Shown here in pieces: positions 5,710-10,538 of a DNA stretch of 10,538 nt. The stretch is taken from contig CALGGM010000066.1 in NCBI GenBank assembly GCA_937915925.1, positions 1 to 10,538 on the forward strand, written 5' to 3'. The DNA is from an uncultured Clostridia bacterium. GTDB taxonomy: Bacteria > Bacillota > Clostridia > Christensenellales > CAG-138. Both the position numbers and the translations under genes were made by a program. The notes beneath the pieces were generated by a model. It ran no database searches, was not told the DNA's origin, and saw only the letters and a program-made list of their open reading frames with translations. Each line of letters begins with the position of its first letter. The first letter of the stretch is position 1.

Positions 5710-5930
5710 ACGACGCATTGATCCTGAAAAACCGCCTGAAAGATGCGCGCATTGAGACGGGTATGAGCCAGTCACAGCTTGCGGAGGCGGTCGGGGTCTC
5801 GCGCAATACGATCAGCTCGATCGAGACGGGGCAGTTCAACCCGACCGCAAAGCTTGCGCTGATCCTGTGCATCGCGCTGGACAAGAAGTTTGAAGACCTG
5901 TTTTACTTTGACGGCGGAGAAACGTTATGA
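5706..5930 (+). CDS. Small XRE-family (Cro/CI-type) transcriptional regulator
   Basis: 74 residues, essentially one HTH_3 domain. Seen: LKNRLKDARIETGMSQSQLAEAVGVSRNTISSIETGQFNPTAKLALILCIALDKKFEDLF, with the helix-turn-helix over about residues 20-45 (SQSQLAEAVGVSRNTISSIE). There is no ligand domain. Proteins of this type usually bind DNA as dimers and often repress their own operon. It overlaps the upstream membrane protein gene and the downstream lipoprotein gene by ATGA, so it is central in a coupled three-gene cassette. The three 18-bp palindromes at 5264-5337 are the natural candidates for its operators (inference). Confidence 0.92.
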   Translation: MNDALILKNRLKDARIETGMSQSQLAEAVGVSRNTISSIETGQFNPTAKLALILCIALDKKFEDLFYFDGGETL

Positions 5931-6415
5931 AAAGATTCGCGATCACTCTTTTATGCCTGCTGCTTGCGCTGCCGATCCTCGGCTGCGAGCAGTTGAAAAA
6001 CGGCGCGTATACCGTGGGCGCTGACGTCAAGCCGGAGGACGTGACGGAGTTTTACTACACCGTCGCGACCTCGACCTTCCCGCCGCACTATCAGCGGTAC
6101 CGGTTTTATAAGGAAGACGGCGCGTACAAATTCTTCCACGAAACGCGAGAGGGCGATCACTTTCCGCTCACCGAGGCGGACGCGACCGTCTCCGAAACGG
6201 TCGTGCTGACCGAGACGCAATGGAACGCGTTTCTTGCCTGCATCGACGGCGGCAGCGTCGCCGCGCGGGAGGAGCAGACGGATGCGGGCGATTCCGGTCC
6301 GTGGCTGTACCTCTACTGGACGGGGGACCGGGGCAGCATACAGGCGTTTTCCTTCGCGTCGTATGATGCGAAGCTGCAATTCGAATCGCTCGCGGAATCG
6401 CTCTGCGAGCCGTAA
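5927..6415 (+). CDS. Putative lipoprotein of unknown function
   Basis: 162 residues. The N-terminus MKRFAITLLCLLLALPILGC is a type II signal peptide: a Lys-Arg n-region, a hydrophobic core and a lipobox ILGC with lipidated Cys20. The mature part is about 142 residues, acidic, with alternating strand-like stretches (EFYYTVATSTF, YRFYKEDGAYKFFHE, GPWLYLYWTGD) that suggest a small beta-rich domain. I do not recognise the family. ATG 5927 overlaps the XRE stop, so it belongs to that operon. It would sit on the outer face of the membrane, near the membrane protein encoded two genes upstream. A membrane-linked signalling role is possible but unsupported. Confidence 0.75.
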   Translation: MKRFAITLLCLLLALPILGCEQLKNGAYTVGADVKPEDVTEFYYTVATSTFPPHYQRYRFYKEDGAYKFFHETREGDHFPLTEADATVSETVVLTETQWNAFLACIDGGSVAAREEQTDAGDSGPWLYLYWTGDRGSIQAFSFASYDAKLQFESLAESLCEP

Positions 6416-6425
6416 TGGGGATAAT

Positions 6426-7028
6426 ATGGTAGATACAAAGGCAGTAGCGGCATTTTTCGATCGGCTCGCGCCCGGCTGGGACGCGGGCATGGTGCGGCGT
6501 GAAGCGATCATCAACGAGATCCTCGACAACGCCGGGGTTCAAAAAGGCGACGACGTGCTCGACGTCGCATGCGGCACGGGCGTGCTGATCCCGGATTATC
6601 TTGCGCGCGGGGCGGCGTCGGTGACGGCGGTCGACCTGTCCGAGAACATGGTATCGATCGCGCGGGAGAAGTTTCAAAGCGATCCGCGCGTCACGGTGCT
6701 GTGCGCCGACGCGCAGTTTGCGGATTACGGGCGGCAGTTTGACCGTATCGTGATCTATAACGCGTTTCCGCATTTTGCGGATCCGAAGGGTCTCATCCGC
6801 GCGCTTTCGAGGGTGTTGAATCCTTCCGGCACGCTGACCGTGGCGCATGACCGAAGCAGAGAAGCGATGATCGCGCATCACAAAAATGTGCCGTCCGCCG
6901 TTTCCGGGGAGCTGATGTCCATAGAAGCGCTTACGGAGCTCATGGAAGAATCGCTCGACGTCGTCGCCGCGATCTCCGACGGGCGCATGTATCAGGCGGT
7001 CGGCAGAAGACGGGAAACGGTCGTTTGA
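6426..7028 (+). CDS. Class I SAM-dependent methyltransferase
   Basis: 200 residues with a Rossmann methyltransferase core. Seen: VAAFFDRLAPGWD near the N-terminus, motif I VLDVACGTG (44-52), the acidic end of strand 2 at Asp70 (VTAVDLSENM), CADAQF (about 93-98) and post-motif-III RALSRVLNPSGTLTV (125-139). The arrangement resembles UbiE/BioC-like enzymes; the acceptor is unknown. Start ATG 6426 has GGGG (6417-6420) upstream; longer in-frame openings fall in the lipoprotein gene. It lies 10 nt after the lipoprotein stop and is probably the last gene of the cassette. No clear terminator follows: 7029-7080 is AT-rich without a GC hairpin. Confidence 0.88.
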   Translation: MVDTKAVAAFFDRLAPGWDAGMVRREAIINEILDNAGVQKGDDVLDVACGTGVLIPDYLARGAASVTAVDLSENMVSIAREKFQSDPRVTVLCADAQFADYGRQFDRIVIYNAFPHFADPKGLIRALSRVLNPSGTLTVAHDRSREAMIAHHKNVPSAVSGELMSIEALTELMEESLDVVAAISDGRMYQAVGRRRETVV

Positions 7029-7058
7029 AAAAATATTTCGGAAAATACCAAAAATCTA

Positions 7059-7087
7059 TGGAAATCATAAAACCAAAATGGTACAAT
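7059..7087 (+). promoter_or_regulatory. Possible promoter for the Ig-like lipoprotein gene
   Basis: TGGAAA (7059-7064) and TACAAT (7082-7087), 17 nt apart, fit a weak -35/-10 pair in an AT-rich intergenic region (7029-7164). The -35 matches only 4 of 6 bases. Confidence 0.45.
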
Positions 7088-7115
7088 TTTATCCTATAGA
7101 TGAGGTTGTCAAAAA

Positions 7116-7133
7116 TTCGGGAATGCTCCCGAA
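7116..7133 (+). other. Leader stem-loop ahead of the Ig-like lipoprotein gene
   Basis: TTCGGGA-ATGC-TCCCGAA is a perfect 7-bp stem with a 4-nt loop, 31 nt before the start codon. No T-run follows, so it is not a terminator; a 5' mRNA stabiliser or protein-binding hairpin is possible. A close variant occurs at 8267. Confidence 0.5.
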
Positions 7134-7164
7134 ACACGGCAAAATGAATTAAAGGGGAGAGACT

Positions 7165-8253
7165 ATGAAACACAATAAGGTATGGCTGGCGCTTCTTTGC
7201 GCGGTTCTCGCGGCGGCAATGATGATGGGCTGCAGCATGGTAAAGCAGCATTCGGAAACGGTCAATCTGTTCACCGAAAAGACGCTGACGCTGGAGAAAC
7301 CGCAGGACGGCGTTACGTGGTTCAGCGCAAATTCCGAGATCGTCACCGTCGACGGCAGCGGCAAGATCAAGGCGATCAAGCCCGGTTCGACCGACGTGAC
7401 CGCGTCCGTCAACGAAAAGGCGGTCGAGGTCTTCCATCTGACCGTTGAGGTCGTGCCGGTGGCTTCGATCACGCTCACGCCCATCGAGGACGCAATCGAG
7501 ATGAACGACACGGCGAAGCTCGGCTATACGCTTTCTCCCATGGATGCAAGCGATTATGAGATCCGGTGGACCTCGTCCGACACGTCGGTCGCAACCGTAG
7601 CGGCGGACGGCACGGTCACCGGCGTCGCGCCCGGAACGGCAACGCTCACCTGCACCGCGCCGAGCGGCGTTTCCGCGTCCGCAGAGATCACGGTCACCGA
7701 GATCAAGGCGAAGGAGATCATCGCCGATCAGGCGAAGGTCGAGATGGACCTCGAAGGCACGCAGCGGATCGGCTACACGGTGGTTCCCGAAACCGCGAAG
7801 GACCACACCGCGACGTGGACGTCCTCGGACGATTCGGTCGCGACGGTGGATCAGAACGGCACGGTCACCGCGAAGAAGGGCGGCAGATGCACGGTCACGG
7901 TCGAAATCGACGGAAAGAAGACGGAGATCGAGGTCGAGGTTTCCGGTCTGATCGCGGTCGAGCGCAAGATTGTCGGCAGATGGACCGCAACGGGCGGCAC
8001 GATCAACGGCAGCACCTCGCTGCTGACCGGCGTTTACATGACGCTCGAGGAGGACAAGACCGGTCTCATCAAGGTCAACGACGAGTTCAAGATCACCAAC
8101 TGGAGCCATCTGGATATCGACAGCGATTCGTATGAATGGTATCAGGTCACGCTGTCGAACGGCGGATCGCTGATGATGCTGTACGACGTGGAGGACGATC
8201 AGCTCGCGCTGACCCATCTCGACAACGACTTCATGATCCTGTTCGTTCACTGA
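7165..8253 (+). CDS. Lipoprotein with bacterial Ig-like (Big_2) domains and C-terminal IVGxW domain
   Basis: 362 residues. The signal peptide MKHNKVWLALLCAVLAAAMMMGC has a slightly atypical lipobox MMGC with Cys23 as the anchor. Three Ig-like repeats follow: a degenerate one (about 30-97, VTWFSANSEIVTVDGSGKIKAIKPGSTDVTAS), a canonical Big_2 (98-178, WTSSDTSVATVAADGTVTGVAPGTATLT) and another (180-259, WTSSDDSVATVDQNGTVTAKKGG). Residues 269-362 form a separate beta-rich module starting IVGRW, lipocalin-like in pattern. Big_2 domains occur in surface adhesins and cell-wall proteins; no ligand can be named. Start ATG 7165 has AAAGGGGAG at 7151-7159. Its own likely promoter lies upstream. The terminal module resembles the end of the next gene's product. 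Confidence 0.88.
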   Translation: MKHNKVWLALLCAVLAAAMMMGCSMVKQHSETVNLFTEKTLTLEKPQDGVTWFSANSEIVTVDGSGKIKAIKPGSTDVTASVNEKAVEVFHLTVEVVPVASITLTPIEDAIEMNDTAKLGYTLSPMDASDYEIRWTSSDTSVATVAADGTVTGVAPGTATLTCTAPSGVSASAEITVTEIKAKEIIADQAKVEMDLEGTQRIGYTVVPETAKDHTATWTSSDDSVATVDQNGTVTAKKGGRCTVTVEIDGKKTEIEVEVSGLIAVERKIVGRWTATGGTINGSTSLLTGVYMTLEEDKTGLIKVNDEFKITNWSHLDIDSDSYEWYQVTLSNGGSLMMLYDVEDDQLALTHLDNDFMILFVH

Positions 8254-8269
8254 GAAGAAAGGAAACTTC

Positions 8270-8309
8270 GGGACTGCTCGAAACGCCGACGCGCGTTGGG
8301 AGCGGTCCC
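8270..8309 (+). terminator. Long hairpin after the Ig-like lipoprotein gene, weak terminator or attenuator
   Basis: GGGACTGCTC (8270-8279) pairs with GAGCGGTCCC (8300-8309) over 10 bp with one G-U pair, and AACGC (8282-8286) pairs with GCGTT (8293-8297) inside it. GTTCTGTT follows, a poor T-tract. A second hairpin CGCGC/GCGCG lies at 8322-8337, before the next gene's ribosome site (GAGG, 8362-8365). Partial termination between the two genes is plausible. Confidence 0.5.
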
Positions 8310-8372
8310 GTTCTGTTATCCCGCGCCGCATTGCGCGAAGCCGGGACAATCCGAAAGAAATGAGGAAACCGT

Positions 8373-9272
8373 ATGTATTGCAGAAAATGCGGGAAACCCG
8401 TCAAAGACGGTCAAAGGTTCTGCACGGTGTGCGGCGCCGCGCTGACGGTCCCGAAACCGATCGAGCCGGAAACGCCGGTCGTGCCGGAGACGCCGGTAGA
8501 GCCGGAGGTTATTGTAGAGCCGGAAACGCCCGTAGAGCCTGAGGTTATTGTAGAGCCGGAGACGCCCGTCGAGCCTGAGGTTATTGTAGAGCCGGAGACG
8601 CCCGTCGAGCCTGAGGCTTTTGCGGAACAGGAAACATTTGTCGAGCGGGAAGCGCCGGTCGAGCCAAAGACGCCGGTCGAGCCAAAGACGCCGGTCACAC
8701 CCGTAAAGCGCTCGCGCAGAGGGCTTTGGATCGGGCTGATCGCAGGCGCAGCCGTCGTTGTCGCCGCGATCGCCGCGCTTTTAATCTGGCGTCCGTGGAG
8801 CAGATCGAAGCACGGCGCGCAGTCGTTCGAGGAGCAGTTCCACATGATCCCGATCCCGGTCGAGGAGCCGGAAGCGCTTATGTCGCCGGAGACGCCCGTG
8901 CCCGAGGAAGCGTATGACAGCGGCGTCGATGCGCCGGAAGCGCTTGTGCCGGCGGAACCGCCCGTGCCCGCCGTGGCTGCGGACGACGGAAGCATCGTCG
9001 GCACATGGGAGCTTGTCGGGGGCGAGGGAGACACCGAGGCGCAGGCTGACATCATGCTGGAGATGGGCATGGAAATGCGGTTCGTGTTCAATGCGGACGG
9101 CACGGGGGATGTGCACATGGCACTCGGCGAGGAGATACAGGACGAGGCGTTCCGGTACACGCTGGAGAACGGCGAGATCGTGATCGACGGCGCCGGCGCG
9201 CCGTACTCGATCGAGAACGGCCGCCTGCATATCAAGATCGAAGCGCTGAACCTGATCTTTGCCCGCCGCTGA
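8373..9272 (+). CDS. Zinc-ribbon membrane protein with EP-rich repeat spacer and C-terminal IVGxW domain
   Basis: 299 residues. Domain order: an N-terminal zinc ribbon with Cys3, Cys6, Cys17, Cys20 (MYCRKCGKPVKDGQRFCTVCG); a Glu/Pro/Val spacer (about 26-110) holding three exact or near-exact 12-residue repeats VEPEVIVEPETP; a basic KRSRR (112-116); one TM helix (about 117-139, GLWIGLIAGAAVVVAAIAALL); a second acidic, proline-rich linker (150-207); and a terminal beta domain from IVGTW (208-212) to the end. The positive-inside rule places the zinc ribbon in the cytoplasm and the IVGTW domain outside. Start ATG 8373 has GAGG 7 nt upstream. The function is unknown; the layout suits a membrane-spanning sensor or envelope protein. 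The preceding gene ends in a similar module. Confidence 0.88.
   Translation: MYCRKCGKPVKDGQRFCTVCGAALTVPKPIEPETPVVPETPVEPEVIVEPETPVEPEVIVEPETPVEPEVIVEPETPVEPEAFAEQETFVEREAPVEPKTPVEPKTPVTPVKRSRRGLWIGLIAGAAVVVAAIAALLIWRPWSRSKHGAQSFEEQFHMIPIPVEEPEALMSPETPVPEEAYDSGVDAPEALVPAEPPVPAVAADDGSIVGTWELVGGEGDTEAQADIMLEMGMEMRFVFNADGTGDVHMALGEEIQDEAFRYTLENGEIVIDGAGAPYSIENGRLHIKIEALNLIFARR
8496..8603 (+). repeat. Three tandem 36-nt in-frame repeats
   Basis: Units at 8496-8531, 8532-8567 and 8568-8603 differ by only a few third-position changes and encode VEPEVIVEPETP each; a partial fourth (GTCGAGCCTGAGG) starts at 8604. The near-identity at the DNA level shows recent slippage-type expansion. Copy number is likely to vary between strains. 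Confidence 0.9.
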
Positions 9273-9301
9273 AACGGAGGATGTCAATACAGAATCCAAA
9301 A

Positions 9302-9340
9302 GGGCTGTCAAGAATTGCAATTTCTTGACAGCCCACTTTT
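9302..9340. terminator. Strong bidirectional rho-independent terminator
   Basis: GGGCTGTCAAGAA (9302-9314) pairs perfectly with TTCTTGACAGCCC (9322-9334) around a 7-nt loop. ACTTTT follows on the + strand, and the complement of CCAAAA precedes it for the other strand. It separates the zinc-ribbon gene from the convergent uvrB. Confidence 0.92.
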
Positions 9341-9348
9341 CTGTTCCA

Positions 9349-10538
9349 TTATTTATGCGTCTTCTCCCTTGCGCGCCTGTGCGCGCCGATCTGGCCGGGA
9401 CGGAGGTCGCTCTTCTTCTGCGCCGCCTTCTCGCCCTTCAAGGAAAGGATCTGATCGCGAAGCTTCGCCGCGGTCTCGAATTCGAGCGTGCGCGCCGCCT
9501 CCTGCATCTGCTCGGTGAGGATCGCGATGCGCTCCTTCTTCTGCCATTCGGTCAGCTTTTCGGACTTCTCCTCCTCGTGGCGCGAGATCAGAAGCGTGTC
9601 ATAGATCTTCTTTTGAATCGTCTTCGGCGTGATGCCGTGCGCCTCGTTGAAGGCGATCTGCTTTGCACGTCGGCGCGCGGTCTCGTCCATCGCGCGGCGC
9701 ATCGACGGCGTGATCGAATCGGCGTAGAGGATGACGCGACCGTCCGCGTTTCGCGCGGCTCTGCCGATCGTCTGAATGAGGCTCGTTTCGCTGCGAAGAA
9801 AGCCTTCCTTGTCCGCGTCTAAGATCGCGACCAAGCCGACCTCCGGAAGGTCGAGACCTTCTCTTAAAAGGTTGATGCCGACAAGCGCGTCGAATTCGCC
9901 GAGGCGAAGATCGCGGATGATCTCCATGCGGTCCAGCGTGTCGATGTCGCTGTGCATATAGCGCACGCGCACGCCCATGCGGTCGAGGTATTCGGTCAGG
10001 TCCTCTGCCATGCGCTTTGTCAGCGTCGTGATCAGCGTGCGATAGCCCTTTTCCGCCTGCATGCGGACCTCGGAAAGCAGGTCGTCGATCTGCCCGGTGA
10101 CGGGGCGGACGGACACCTCTGGGTCGACAAGTCCCGTCGGGCGGATGATCTGCTCGGCGACGACGGCGGCATGGCTCATTTCAAAGCTCGCGGGCGTTGC
10201 GGACACGCAGACGATCTGCGGCACGCGCGCCATGAACTCGTCGAACTTCAACGGACGGTTGTCCCTTGCGCTCGGCAGACGGAACCCGTACTCGACGAGC
10301 GCATCCTTCCTCGCGCGATCGCCGCGAAACATGCCGCCGACCTGCGGGAGCGTGACGTGGCTTTCGTCGATGAACATCAGAAAATCCTTCGGGAAATAAT
10401 CGATCAGCGTGTACGGCGGTTCGCCCGGCGCTCTGCCGTCGAAGTAGCGAGAATAGTTCTCGATGCCGCTGCAGAACCCGATCTCCTGCATCATCTCGAT
10501 GTCGTGCAGCACGCGCGAGCGGATGCGCTCGGCTTCCA
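9349..10538 (-). CDS. uvrB: Excinuclease ABC subunit B, C-terminal part
   Basis: The last 396 codons of UvrB (usual length about 650-680 residues); the 5' part is beyond the right edge, and the apparent start GTG at 10512 is an internal Val, since EAERIRSR continues upstream in frame. UvrB is the DNA-damage verifying helicase-like subunit of nucleotide excision repair, loaded by UvrA and recruiting UvrC. Seen in order: GFCSGIENYSR, the helicase motif II region FIDESHVTLPQVGGMFRGDR, LPSARDNRPLKFDEF, VSATPASFE, RPTGLVDPEVSVRPV, the motif V block LLREGLDLPEVGLVAILDADKEGFLRS (in part) with motif VI QTIGRAARN, and a C-terminal UVR domain (LTEQMQEAARTLEFETAAKLRDQI) that contacts UvrC. Everything visible is intact. 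The stop is TAA at 9351-9349, 15 nt from the terminator stem. Confidence 0.97.
   Translation of the reverse strand, partial: EAERIRSRVLHDIEMMQEIGFCSGIENYSRYFDGRAPGEPPYTLIDYFPKDFLMFIDESHVTLPQVGGMFRGDRARKDALVEYGFRLPSARDNRPLKFDEFMARVPQIVCVSATPASFEMSHAAVVAEQIIRPTGLVDPEVSVRPVTGQIDDLLSEVRMQAEKGYRTLITTLTKRMAEDLTEYLDRMGVRVRYMHSDIDTLDRMEIIRDLRLGEFDALVGINLLREGLDLPEVGLVAILDADKEGFLRSETSLIQTIGRAARNADGRVILYADSITPSMRRAMDETARRRAKQIAFNEAHGITPKTIQKKIYDTLLISRHEEEKSEKLTEWQKKERIAILTEQMQEAARTLEFETAAKLRDQILSLKGEKAAQKKSDLRPGQIGAHRRAREKTHK

Noticed and set aside
7102..7164. Riboswitch in the leader of the Ig-like lipoprotein gene
   Set aside because: Only one short hairpin is present, with no conserved aptamer core or terminator/anti-terminator pair.
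6940..8349. 469-codon open frame on the - strand opposite the Ig-like lipoprotein
   Set aside because: Its Arg/Asp/Leu-rich composition mirrors the sense codons; the + strand gene has a signal peptide, Ig-like repeats and a good ribosome site.
8496..8616. CRISPR-like 36-nt repeats
   Set aside because: The copies abut directly with no spacers, keep the reading frame and encode a regular peptide repeat.
8411..9235. Ser/Gly/Thr-rich open frame on the - strand with GSTGVSGSTITS-like repeats, resembling a surface protein
   Set aside because: The repeats are simply the complement of the EP-rich 36-nt coding repeats; no start signals, and the + frame has a zinc ribbon, TM helix and folded end domain.

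Overview
The window reads as a chromosomal piece of a GC-rich, anaerobic Clostridia-like Firmicute, probably a gut lineage such as Oscillospirales or Christensenellales. The grounds are a ferredoxin-dependent 2-oxoacid oxidoreductase, a butyrate kinase/phosphotransbutyrylase pair, Gram-positive style lipoproteins, strong AGGAGG ribosome sites, Big_2/zinc-ribbon surface proteins, and short GC-rich palindromic repeats of a kind I recall from such genomes. The exact taxon cannot be fixed from the sequence.

Region 1 (1-4159, + strand) is a metabolic operon that enters the window already running: the end of iorA, then iorB, a butyrate kinase (buk), a phosphate butyryltransferase (ptb) and a PLP aminotransferase. 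Genes are 3-22 nt apart or overlap by 4 nt. The order suggests one route: transamination of an amino acid (probably aromatic), oxidative decarboxylation of the 2-oxoacid to an acyl-CoA with reduction of ferredoxin, then acyl-CoA to acyl phosphate to acid with ATP formation.

Region 2 (4160-4547) has no gene. It holds two copies of a palindromic, MITE-like repeat (4167-4394), a terminator-like hairpin (4442-4467) and a strong bidirectional terminator (4512-4546).

Region 3 (4548-5165, - strand) is a RelB/DinJ antitoxin with a RelE/ParE toxin. The toxin lacks an in-frame ATG and looks altered at its 5' end. A clear promoter (5199-5227) drives the pair leftward.

Region 4 (5264-7028, + strand) is a compact cassette: a three-TM membrane protein (DUF6442-like), a small XRE regulator, a lipoprotein and a SAM methyltransferase. 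The first three overlap by ATGA. The promoter (TTGACA, 17 nt, TATGAT) is covered by three copies of an 18-bp palindrome, probably operators, with the cassette's own XRE protein as the likely ligand.

Region 5 (7029-9272, + strand) holds two cell-envelope proteins: a lipoprotein with Ig-like (Big_2) domains and a zinc-ribbon protein with an EP-rich spacer and one TM segment. Unrelated at their N-termini, both end in a similar IVGxW beta domain, and both have a similar hairpin element in their leader.

Region 6 (9302-10538) is a bidirectional terminator followed by the C-terminal 396 codons of uvrB on the - strand, running off the right edge.

No tRNA, rRNA, CRISPR array, riboswitch, integrase or transposase was seen.
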